Position numbers and translations under genes: made by a program. Under the pieces are notes generated by a model. It had not been told where the DNA came from. It ran no database searches and saw nothing but the letters and a program-made list of their open reading frames with translations. This document shows, piece after piece, positions 41,751 through 50,204 of a stretch of DNA of 64,000 nucleotides. Source of the stretch: an archaeon UBA583. Lineage in GTDB: Archaea > Nanobdellota > Nanobdellia > Woesearchaeales > UBA583. How positions within the stretch are numbered: the first letter of the stretch is position 1; every line of letters begins with the position of its first letter. The DNA lies in contig DAXK01000048.1 of NCBI GenBank assembly GCA_002506365.1, positions 27,942 to 91,941 on the forward strand. The letters are read 5' to 3'.

Positions 41751-43715
41751 TTAGAAAGTAATTGCTTTACTTTCTCTCTCTTCTTCTAACTTTGAAATAA
41801 ACTCTTCAACTGAACATGTAAACTCTTCATTTTTCCCATTCACAAATTGTCTAGTTCTAACTGATACATTTCCAGCCTCAACATTCTCATCACCTAAAAC
41901 TAAAGTATAATTTGGTTTTCTCTCATCACGAGCAATCGCAATTTTCTTTCCAACACCTAAATTATCAAAATTACACTCAACTCTGAAATTTCTCTCAACT
42001 AACTTATCCTTAATCTCATTACAAAAATCTTGATGTCTATCTGCAACATTAATAATCTCAACTTGATTAGGTGATAACCATAATGGGAATTTTCCTGCAA
42101 AATTTTCAATCATAACAGCCATAAATCTTTCAATTGAACCAAGCACAGCTCTGTGAATCATAACTGGTTGCTCTTCAGTTGAATTTTCATTTTGGAACTT
42201 TAATTCAAATCTGCTAGGTAAATTAAAATCTAATTGGATAGTTGCTGTTTGCCAAACTCTCTTTAAACAATCTTTAATTCTAAAATCAATTTTTGGTCCA
42301 TAAAAAGCTCCATCTCCTTCACAAATTTCATACTCCTTTCCACTTCTCTTTAAAGCAGCAGCAAGTGCACCCTCAGCCTTATCCCAAACTTCATCAGACC
42401 CAGTTCTCTTCTCAGGACGAGTAGATAATTCAATCTCATAACTCATCTTAAAAACATCATTATAAACATGATCTACAAACTCTAAACATTTTGCAATTTC
42501 ATCTTCAACTTGATTCATTGTACAAAAAATATGAGCATCATCTTGACAAAATTTCCTTACTCTAGTCATACCGGAAAGTGCTCCAGACAGTTCATTTCTA
42601 TGTAAAGCTCCAAAATCAGCAATTCTTAAAGGTAACTCTTTATAACTTCTAAAATCATTTTTAAAAATTAAACAATGGGATGGACAATTCATAGGTTTTA
42701 AAGAAAACTCTTGCCCCTCAATATCAAAAACAAACATATCTTCCTTGTAATGTTCCCAATGCCCTGAAGTCTCCCAAAGTTTTTTATTAAACATATTTGG
42801 AGTCATAACTTCTTTAAATTCATATTGTTTATACAAATCTCTAATAAAATTTTGTAAAGTTCTATACACTTGAAATCCTTTAGGTAAAAAAAAAGTCATA
42901 CCTGGAGCATACTCATGATTCATAAATAAATCCATCTTTTTTCCAACAATTCTATGATCTCTCTTTTTAGCTTCTTCAAGCATAGTTAAATGTTCTTCAA
43001 GTTCACCTTTTTTCCAAAAAGCAGTCCCATACACACGGCTCAGTTGCTTATTATCAGCATTTCCTCTCCAATAAGCTTTCGTAATTTTTTGTAACTTAAA
43101 CGCTTTAATTAAACCAGTTGATGGTAAATGTGGTCCTCTACATAAATCTTCAAAATCTCCTTGTTTGTAAAATTGAAATCCACTATCAGTAACACTTCCT
43201 TCACCTTTTTCTTCTTCAGATAAATTTCCTGAAATTAAATCATTAATGATTTCTGTTTTATATTCATTATCCTTAAAAAATTCTAAAGCTTCATCATTTG
43301 ACTTAAAGTTTTTAGTAACTGTTAAATTTTCCTTAACAATTTTTTGCATCTCTGCCTCAATCTTTGGTAAATCAGAATCAGTTAACTCTTCACAATCAAC
43401 ATCATAATAAAATCCTGACTCAACAGCAGGCCCAATTGTAATCTTTGCACTAGGAAAAACTCTTGACATTGCCTGAGCAAAAACATGCGCAGTTGTATGT
43501 CTTAAAATTTCTAAACTCTCTGGACTCTTTTGAGTCACTAATTCAACTTTACTATCTTCGGAAATGGTAGTGGTGATGTCAGTTAATTCGCCATTAATTT
43601 TAGCGGCAATACACATTCTAGCTAATCCGTCTGAAATAGACTTAGCAACATCTAACGCAGTAACTGCATTATCAAAATTCTTTTCATTTCCGTCTGGTAA
43701 AGTAATTTTAACCAT
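41751..43715 (-). CDS. thrS: Threonyl-tRNA synthetase, bacterial type
   Basis: This 654-residue enzyme charges tRNA-Thr. TGS domain at 1-62, then the bacterial N2 editing domain with HTTAH (His73, His77) and CRGPH, then the class II core (GAFYGPKIDF, LKPMNCPSHC, RNELSGALSGMTRVR for motif 2, and VMIHRAVLGSIERF for motif 3), then the anticodon-binding domain at the end. Most archaea use a different editing domain; this bacterial form points to transfer. The tRNA-Thr gene at 10610 is a likely partner. Confidence 0.97.
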   Translation of the reverse strand: MVKITLPDGNEKNFDNAVTALDVAKSISDGLARMCIAAKINGELTDITTTISEDSKVELVTQKSPESLEILRHTTAHVFAQAMSRVFPSAKITIGPAVESGFYYDVDCEELTDSDLPKIEAEMQKIVKENLTVTKNFKSNDEALEFFKDNEYKTEIINDLISGNLSEEEKGEGSVTDSGFQFYKQGDFEDLCRGPHLPSTGLIKAFKLQKITKAYWRGNADNKQLSRVYGTAFWKKGELEEHLTMLEEAKKRDHRIVGKKMDLFMNHEYAPGMTFFLPKGFQVYRTLQNFIRDLYKQYEFKEVMTPNMFNKKLWETSGHWEHYKEDMFVFDIEGQEFSLKPMNCPSHCLIFKNDFRSYKELPLRIADFGALHRNELSGALSGMTRVRKFCQDDAHIFCTMNQVEDEIAKCLEFVDHVYNDVFKMSYEIELSTRPEKRTGSDEVWDKAEGALAAALKRSGKEYEICEGDGAFYGPKIDFRIKDCLKRVWQTATIQLDFNLPSRFELKFQNENSTEEQPVMIHRAVLGSIERFMAVMIENFAGKFPLWLSPNQVEIINVADRHQDFCNEIKDKLVERNFRVECNFDNLGVGKKIAIARDERKPNYTLVLGDENVEAGNVSVRTRQFVNGKNEEFTCSVEEFISKLEEERESKAITF

Positions 43716-43793
43716 ATTATAATAAAACCATCAATCTTTATAAAATTTTACCATTTTAAGCACATTTATAAGTATAAATATACTATTAATTCT

Positions 43794-44468
43794 ATGACAG
43801 AAAAAAAAGTAAACTTAATGGAATTCGATTCCAACCCAAATATTGGATTATATATGTTCGCTTGTGATAAATTTGCAATTATTGGTATTGATGCTAATAA
43901 AGAAAAAATGGCAGCAATTGAGGATGTATTAAAAGTTCCAGTATATAAAACAACAGTTTTATCAACTGAATTAATTGGTATTTTTGTAGCAGGAAACGAA
44001 GATTTTCTAGTTGTTCCTGATATGTATGATTACGAAATGAAAGTTTTTAAAGAAATTGCAGAAAAACACGATGTTAAATTATTAGTTAAAGACTACAAAT
44101 TAAACACACTAGGAAATAATTTATGTTTTGGAAATAAAACAATTTTAATTAATCACCAATATCCAAAAGGATTTGGATTAGAATTAGAAAAAGAAACAGG
44201 ATACAAAGTAATTGAATTAAAAGTTCCTGAATACGAAAACGCTGGTGCAATCGCAACTTTCAAAAACGGTAAATATTTTATGGCTCAACAAGTTACTGAA
44301 GAAAACGTTAAAGAAATTGTTGATCAAATTGGTGGAATTGGAACAATTAACTCTGGTTCAAATTTTATTTCATCAGGGATTGTTGGAAACTCATTTGGAG
44401 TTTTAATTGGTTCACTATCAACAACAGTAGAAATTCAAAATGTTGTTGAAGGATTAGATTATTTATAA
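43794..44468 (+). CDS. eif6: Translation initiation factor aIF6
   Basis: The 224-residue protein prevents early joining of ribosomal subunits during large-subunit maturation. It shows the five-fold repeat of aIF6: NIGLYMFACDKFAII, YKTTVLSTELIGIFVAG, LNTLGNNLCFGNKTILI and the closing GIGTINSGSNFISSGIV and VVEGLDYL. It is a strong archaeal/eukaryotic marker. TTTATAAG about 22 bases before the ATG is its probable TATA box, divergent from thrS. Confidence 0.93.
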   Translation: MTEKKVNLMEFDSNPNIGLYMFACDKFAIIGIDANKEKMAAIEDVLKVPVYKTTVLSTELIGIFVAGNEDFLVVPDMYDYEMKVFKEIAEKHDVKLLVKDYKLNTLGNNLCFGNKTILINHQYPKGFGLELEKETGYKVIELKVPEYENAGAIATFKNGKYFMAQQVTEENVKEIVDQIGGIGTINSGSNFISSGIVGNSFGVLIGSLSTTVEIQNVVEGLDYL

Positions 44469-44522
44469 TTTTTCCAAATTTTAAACCAACCCTTTTTTAA
44501 TTCTAAAATCTAAATAAATTAT

Positions 44523-45110
44523 ATGTTAGAAAAAAAGTATAAATATATTACAATTTATTTTATTATTTTACAAATACTTTTATTATTTAGAAATTTTTTA
44601 TTAAATGATTTTATATTATTATTTTTCTTTTGTAATCATCTAACAACACTACTCGCAATAGGTTTTTATTCAAAAAACATTCAATTAATTAAAGGATTAA
44701 TTAGTGTTGGACTAATTCCTCAACTTGTATACATTCTTGAATTTTTTTCAGAACTTTTATTTAATACAAATATTATATCTTCAACTGGAAATTTATTTTT
44801 CTATCATCCTCTAGAATTTATAATTACTTTATTAATTCATTTCACAACATTAACAATCGCATTACTATTTACATACAAAGAAAAAACAAATATAAACTCA
44901 TTAAAATATTCATCAATTTATTTAATTGTATTATTTATATTAACAATACTATTAACACCAAAATCTTATGACTTAAACTGCGTCTTTAATGCTTGTGGTA
45001 TCCAAATACTCCAATTTACAAATTTCACACTCTTTTGGATTCCCTTAACATTTTTATTAATAATACTTCCAACATACTACTTTCAAAAATATATCTCCAA
45101 AATAATTTAA
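44523..45110 (+). CDS. Multi-pass membrane protein
   Basis: This 195-residue protein has about six membrane segments. NHLTTLLAIGFYSKN, GLISVGLIPQLVYILEFF and HPLEFIITLLIH with a late LNCVFNACGIQI recall an uncharacterised conserved membrane family with an Asn-His pair in the second segment. No function is known. It follows aIF6 on the same strand with a 54-base gap. Confidence 0.6.
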   Translation: MLEKKYKYITIYFIILQILLLFRNFLLNDFILLFFFCNHLTTLLAIGFYSKNIQLIKGLISVGLIPQLVYILEFFSELLFNTNIISSTGNLFFYHPLEFIITLLIHFTTLTIALLFTYKEKTNINSLKYSSIYLIVLFILTILLTPKSYDLNCVFNACGIQILQFTNFTLFWIPLTFLLIILPTYYFQKYISKII

Positions 45111-45122
45111 ATTATATACTTT

Positions 45123-46223
45123 CTATAATAATAAACTTTTATATGATAAACCATTTACAATTAATTCATCTTCTTCACATAACTCAACATATGGAATTTC
45201 CACTAACTCAAACGAAAAATTTTCTAAATATTTAATATCTGAACTAACATTATAACTTTTATCATATATACCTCTATAACAATTAGCAACAAATCTAAAA
45301 AATAAATCAATCACTTCTTCCGAATAATATTTTTTAATATTTTTTAAAAAACTATTCTCTAATCTTATATGTTTTTTACATCCACCTATTAATTCAATTC
45401 TACCAAAACCAGAAATATCAAAAGTGTTCAAAATTGCCTCATAAATTTCATCTCCAATTTCATTATCATAATTTAAATATATATTCACAAAACTTATCCC
45501 TGTTAAATATCCAAAATTAATAAAAAAATCACAAAATTTTTTATCATAATTACTAAAATTTAAAATATTAAATAAAGTATAATACGGTAAATTAACAAAC
45601 CTCATCCCACAAAATAACAAATTTCCTTCATTATAATTAACTTTATCATTTAATAAAATATTAAATAACTTTTTAGAAATATTTCCAGTCTCAAACTCAG
45701 GATAATTTCCATCAAATTCATAATTAAAATCTTCATCTAAAACACAAAAATCAAACTCAATTAAATTTGGACTAACAATTGAATTAGCCTTTACTCTTTT
45801 ATTAAAATAACATTTAAAAAAATTTTTCAAAACAACTAAATAAATTAATTCTAAATGTTGATCTTCATCATTTCCAAATATTTGTTTATAACTTTTTGAC
45901 AAATGTGGTTTTTTTGAAACTATTTTAAATTTCTTATCAGAAATAAAAAAAATTTCAAGTTCACTAAATCCTAAATGATTTAAATCTTCAATAAAATTTA
46001 ATAAAATTTCATTAAAATTCTTTGACTTTTTTTTTGAACTTTCACACAAAATAAAAACATCACTCAAACAAGAAATTTCATATATTTTTAAAATAGTTTC
46101 TCTTGGATAATTTTTAAAAAAATAATTTAAAAAAAATATATAATGACTCACAAAAAAATTAAATACTAAAAATTCATTATTTAAAACAATTCCTCTATTA
46201 ATTTTAAAGTTAAACTTAGACAT
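45123..46223 (-). CDS. V4R-like ligand-binding domain protein
   Basis: The 366-residue protein carries near its C-terminus (about residues 250-320) GFGRIELIGGCKKHIRLENS and FLKNIKKYYSEEVIDLFFRF, followed by VANCYRGIYDKSY, which reads like a V4R (4-vinyl reductase) small-ligand-binding domain. The N-terminal 200 residues have no clear match. V4R domains sense hydrocarbons or act in regulation. It follows guaC on the same strand. Function unknown. Confidence 0.45.
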   Translation of the reverse strand: MSKFNFKINRGIVLNNEFLVFNFFVSHYIFFLNYFFKNYPRETILKIYEISCLSDVFILCESSKKKSKNFNEILLNFIEDLNHLGFSELEIFFISDKKFKIVSKKPHLSKSYKQIFGNDEDQHLELIYLVVLKNFFKCYFNKRVKANSIVSPNLIEFDFCVLDEDFNYEFDGNYPEFETGNISKKLFNILLNDKVNYNEGNLLFCGMRFVNLPYYTLFNILNFSNYDKKFCDFFINFGYLTGISFVNIYLNYDNEIGDEIYEAILNTFDISGFGRIELIGGCKKHIRLENSFLKNIKKYYSEEVIDLFFRFVANCYRGIYDKSYNVSSDIKYLENFSFELVEIPYVELCEEDELIVNGLSYKSLLL

Positions 46224-46305
46224 AAAGTGTATACTTTTTTAAACTATTTAAACTTTTATCACACCTTTAGAATTAATTATAAAAATTTAACTAAAACAAA
46301 AATAA

Positions 46306-46321
46306 TTTTTTTTTTTTTTTT
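46306..46321. repeat. 16-base homopolymer tract
   Basis: A run of 16 T on the plus strand overlaps the guaC stop codon (TAA, 46322-46320) and lies just after it on the guaC strand as a run of A. Such tracts are prone to slippage. Confidence 0.8.
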
Positions 46322-47399
46322 AATTATTTTCATTAATCTCATACTTTGCATTACTCTCATTTAATTGTCTATTTACTCTAATAAAAGTTGCTCTTTTCGC
46401 AAATTCTTTTAACTTTCTAGCTCCAATATAAGTTCCAGTGCTACGCAAACTTCCAAACAAATCTGATAAAAAATATTCCATACTTCCCTTATGAGGAATC
46501 AAAGTATATCTTCCCTCTGACGCTCTATGAGAATCCTTTTGTCCATAATTAACCAACATTGCTTTATTAGAACTTGAACCATAATACTCTTTGAATAATT
46601 TTCCATTCATCTCAACAGTTTCTCCTCCAGACTCCTCAAATCCAGAAAATAAACTTCCACACATATTAAAATCAGCACCACCACAATAAGCTTTAGCAAT
46701 ACAACTTGGATGAACTTGACCACCATCAGCAATAATTAGTCCACAATGTCCTTTAGGATTTGAAATTCCATGAGCTGCATCAGAACACTCAATCACCGCA
46801 GAAAGTTGCGGATATCCAACTCCCGTCATTTTTCTAGTTGTGCAAGCTGACCCTGGTCCAATTCCAACCTTAACTATGTCAGCCCCATTTAAAATAATTT
46901 CTTCAGTCATTTCATTAGATACAACATTTCCAGCTATAATAATATGTTCAGGTAATAACTCCCTAACTAATCTAATAGTTTCCAAAAATTTTTCTAAATA
47001 GCCATTTGGAACATCAATACACACAAAAGAAAAATTATCCATTAACTTATTATCAATCATAACTTTTAATTGTTCAATATCTCTATCTCTAATACCTAAA
47101 GTATAACTAACATAATCAGGATTACTAAACGAAGAAAAAAATTCTTTATATTCAGAAATAGTATAATATTTGTGAAATGTCGTAATAATTTTATGCTTTG
47201 ATAAAACTCTCGCAGTTGAAAAAGTTCCACAACTTGCCATATTTGCAGTCATAATTGGAATTCCAGTCCATTTTTTAGGAGAATGATAAAAAGAAAAAGT
47301 TCTCGTCAAATCTACATCCTTTCTGGATTCCATTGTGCTTCTTTTTGGTTTTAATAGCACATCACAATAATCTAACATAACTTCATTAATAATTCTCAT
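46320..47399 (-). CDS. guaC: GMP reductase
   Basis: This enzyme converts GMP to IMP with NADPH, linking guanine and adenine pools. The 359-residue protein has the catalytic Cys186 in GIGPGSACTTRKMTGVGYPQ, IADGGQVHPSCIAKAYCGGA, and SEGRYTLIPHKGS. IMP dehydrogenase would have a CBS pair, absent here. KDVDLTRTFSF near the start and LGIRDRD fit the E. coli/eukaryote GMPR type, which is rare in archaea. With the UMPH-1 nucleotidase and NDPK fusion it points to nucleotide salvage. Confidence 0.92.
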   Translation of the reverse strand: MRIINEVMLDYCDVLLKPKRSTMESRKDVDLTRTFSFYHSPKKWTGIPIMTANMASCGTFSTARVLSKHKIITTFHKYYTISEYKEFFSSFSNPDYVSYTLGIRDRDIEQLKVMIDNKLMDNFSFVCIDVPNGYLEKFLETIRLVRELLPEHIIIAGNVVSNEMTEEIILNGADIVKVGIGPGSACTTRKMTGVGYPQLSAVIECSDAAHGISNPKGHCGLIIADGGQVHPSCIAKAYCGGADFNMCGSLFSGFEESGGETVEMNGKLFKEYYGSSSNKAMLVNYGQKDSHRASEGRYTLIPHKGSMEYFLSDLFGSLRSTGTYIGARKLKEFAKRATFIRVNRQLNESNAKYEINENN

Positions 47400-47441
47400 A
47401 CCACTCCATTTATGATTTTGATAGTATATAAATTTATCTGA

Positions 47442-48374
47442 TTAAATTTTAGTAAAAAAACTATATTTATCCACTAAACTTTCTGGCACATAACCTACAA
47501 CTTTTTTAAAACCTAAATCTTTGGCAACTTTAGACCTTGTATGTCCATCAAATAATATTAACTTTTCTTTACTTGACCTTACACAATTTACAATAATTGG
47601 ACTAACTTTATTAAAATCTTGAAAAAAATTTGTAACTTTACTAACTCTTCCATTATCATCTTTAAAATAAGGTAGACAATTTATATCAATATAACACAAA
47701 ATAAAATTTCCATTTTTCCCAATCGAAGACTTTACATTATTAACACTAATTAAAGTTCCATCATCATGAATATTATTAGTTGATTCATTTAATTGATTAA
47801 CATATTCAAGCATTTCATTATAATTTAACTCTTTTTTAAAACCATTAAACGTTTTTTTAGTAAAATATCTTGAAACACTAAAACTCTCCTCAATAACCTT
47901 ATTAAAATCTTTAGATTTATGATTAAATACAATTTCATAACTTTCAAAATAAACTTTAATCTCATCAGTTTTTGGAAAAACTAAAATATCTCTTTTCTCA
48001 AGAGTTTCAATACTTCCAATAACCTCAATATTATTAAAACTACAAAATCTATAAATTTGTTTAATATCCTTACCACCAACTAAAACAGCAAACAAATTAT
48101 CCTTTTGACTAAACTTTAATTTTGCTTCATTAATATCATTTTCAACAAAATTTTCCACATGGATTAAACACCCCTCACCAAATCTATTAAATAAATAAAT
48201 CCCATTACAATTAGAATAATTACACGATAAAATTGGTGTAGAATTAGAATAAAAAAATCTATTCTCTAAATGCCATAACTCTAAAACATTCCCAACAAAT
48301 TTTAAATCTTTTTTAACTTTAAAAAAACAATAATCCAAATGTTTTCCAAAATCTAAATGTTCATCAAAGTCCAT
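47442..48374 (-). CDS. Possible CheD-like domain fused to ParB-like domain
   Basis: The 310-residue protein ends with a ParB/Srx-like part (about 210-300): FILCYIDINCLPYF, VSPIIVNCVRSSKEKLILFDGH and TRSKVAKDLGFKKVVGYVP, where DGHTR is the usual ParB-fold motif. Residues 40-160 resemble a CheD glutamine deamidase: SCNYSNCNGIYLF, GCLIHVENF with a possible catalytic Cys/His, and LVGGKDI with a late DILVFPKTDEIKVYF. No chemotaxis genes are nearby. Both matches are by eye; the ParB-like part is the surer one. Confidence 0.45.
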   Translation of the reverse strand: MDFDEHLDFGKHLDYCFFKVKKDLKFVGNVLELWHLENRFFYSNSTPILSCNYSNCNGIYLFNRFGEGCLIHVENFVENDINEAKLKFSQKDNLFAVLVGGKDIKQIYRFCSFNNIEVIGSIETLEKRDILVFPKTDEIKVYFESYEIVFNHKSKDFNKVIEESFSVSRYFTKKTFNGFKKELNYNEMLEYVNQLNESTNNIHDDGTLISVNNVKSSIGKNGNFILCYIDINCLPYFKDDNGRVSKVTNFFQDFNKVSPIIVNCVRSSKEKLILFDGHTRSKVAKDLGFKKVVGYVPESLVDKYSFFTKI

Positions 48375-48539
48375 AATAACAATGAAATAATATTTATTTT
48401 AAATATTTGTATACTTAAAAAATAATAAAAACTATTTTTAAAAATTATTTATTTTTTTATCAAAAATTATATTTATTCTTTTTTAAGTATTTACTTAGTG
48501 AATACGATTATATATAAATCAAAATAATTCTAAATTCGT

Positions 48540-48848
48540 ATGATTGAAACAACACCATATGCAATTGGATTTATAGTATATGTCATATTTAACTTAATAA
48601 CATTTGATGTATACTCAAAAGGAAAAGAATATGTGAACCATATTGTGTTATATATGATTTATATTTATTATACCTTATTAGCAGGATATGTAATTAATTT
48701 AGTAGATACAGCAAACGGAGAAGATGCTCTAATCATTTTTCTTCAAGTATTAGTCTATGCTATTGCTGGAGGATTATTTATGGTATATCACTATAAATAC
48801 GAAATTTCAAAAAATAAAAAATTTCAAGACAAAGAAGGAAGTTTTTAA
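48540..48848 (+). CDS. Small membrane protein
   Basis: The 102-residue protein has three hydrophobic segments (AIGFIVYVIFNLITFDVY, VLYMIYIYYTLLAGYVINL, IIFLQVLVYAIAGGLFMVY) and a basic C-terminus. A TATATATAAA box about 20 bases before the ATG supports the gene. No family recognised. Confidence 0.6.
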   Translation: MIETTPYAIGFIVYVIFNLITFDVYSKGKEYVNHIVLYMIYIYYTLLAGYVINLVDTANGEDALIIFLQVLVYAIAGGLFMVYHYKYEISKNKKFQDKEGSF

Positions 48849-48997
48849 CTTCAAACTTAATTTTTTTTAATTTGACTTATTTTCCAAAAAATTAAATTTG
48901 AATACTTCAAGTATCCAAACTACTTAAATTTCACATTATATAATTAATATTATATAACTTAAAATAACTTATATTAAAAATGATATATTAAATATTT

Positions 48998-49561
48998 TTA
49001 ATCAACAATTTCATTTCTTAAAAGAAATTCTTTAATTAATTCTCCAGAAACATTTTTCATAGAGTAATCATAATTATTAAACTTTTTAGATTTTAAAAAT
49101 TCTACAAACTCCTCTCTTTGAGATAATGGCATAAACCCCCAAAACTTAACTGTTTCGCATTCAAAATCAGTATCACAATGTCCAACTCGCAAATCTTGTT
49201 TTGGAGCGGTAGTTTTTTCCTTTGGAACAATTGAATTTACAAACTTATGTAATGGACAAGCTAAACACCCTTCCCCAAAATCTACTAAATTCATACAAAC
49301 TCCAGACTCAGACACTTCATCAGCAGCAAATCTATCTTTAAAAGTTTTCAAATCTTCTTCAGATTTATTTCCCTCAGTATAAATTTCTTTAAAATCATTA
49401 GAATTTAACCAAATATCATTTTCAATATCTTCCTTACTTGACCAATCATCACCACAACAACCATAACAAGATAATTTTAAATCCTTTAACTGACAAGGAT
49501 AAGCTTTCATTAAATCTTGTTTTTCAGAATTAAAACTTTTTTGATTATTATTTTCAGTCAT
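48998..49561 (-). CDS. Cys-rich protein, tandem paralog A
   Basis: The 187-residue protein contains nine cysteines shared with the next gene: PCQLKDLKLSCYGCC (four), SGVC, GCLACPLH (two), HCD and ECE, plus conserved His in CPLH and a closing SGELIKEFL. The pattern suggests zinc or iron-sulfur binding. I recall no named family. The two genes are 53 bases apart and clearly arose by tandem duplication. Confidence 0.65.
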   Translation of the reverse strand: MTENNNQKSFNSEKQDLMKAYPCQLKDLKLSCYGCCGDDWSSKEDIENDIWLNSNDFKEIYTEGNKSEEDLKTFKDRFAADEVSESGVCMNLVDFGEGCLACPLHKFVNSIVPKEKTTAPKQDLRVGHCDTDFECETVKFWGFMPLSQREEFVEFLKSKKFNNYDYSMKNVSGELIKEFLLRNEIVD

Positions 49562-49614
49562 TTCTAATTAAAAAAACCTTTTTGTATTTAAAAAGTAAAG
49601 TTTTTACTAAAAAT

Positions 49615-50175
49615 CTACTCCAAATCTTCAAACTCAAATCTTCGCCTAAAAAATTCTTGAATTAACTCTCCAGAAATATTTAACATTGAATAATTATGAT
49701 TATCAAACTCTTTACTTTGTAAAAATCTAATAAATGCTTTTCTTTCATTTAACTCCATATTACACCAAAACTTAACAGTTTCACACTCAAATTCAGTATC
49801 ACAAAATCCTACACGTAAATCTTGTTTTGGAGCAATAGTTTTTTTAGAAGATACAACTAAATTTACAAATGGATGTAATGGACAAGCAACACAACTATCT
49901 TTAAAATCAACTAAATTTCTACAAACTCCACTAGATAAGGTATCTTTAATACCATACCTATCACGAAACGATTTTAAATTTTCATCGGACTTTTCTTTAT
50001 CTAAATAATATTTTTTAAAATCATAATTATTTTTCTCTAAATCAGAATTAATTTGTGAACTAGAACTTAGTCCATTTCTACAACAACCATAACAAGACAA
50101 ACTTAAATCCTTTAATTGACAAGGATAAGAATTCATCAAATTCATTTCGTCCTCTTGCTCACAATCTTTAATCAT
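49615..50175 (-). CDS. Cys-rich protein, tandem paralog B
   Basis: This 186-residue protein keeps all nine cysteines and order of the gene at 48998 (PCQLKDLSLSCYGCC, SGVC, SCVACPLH, FCD, ECE) and the SGELIQEFF end. Only the linkers between the cysteines differ. It lies 29 bases after metG on the same strand and may share its transcript. Confidence 0.65.
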   Translation of the reverse strand: MIKDCEQEDEMNLMNSYPCQLKDLSLSCYGCCRNGLSSSSQINSDLEKNNYDFKKYYLDKEKSDENLKSFRDRYGIKDTLSSGVCRNLVDFKDSCVACPLHPFVNLVVSSKKTIAPKQDLRVGFCDTEFECETVKFWCNMELNERKAFIRFLQSKEFDNHNYSMLNISGELIQEFFRRRFEFEDLE

Positions 50176-50204
50176 TTCAAAATAAAAAATAAAGTTTTGT
50201 TAAA

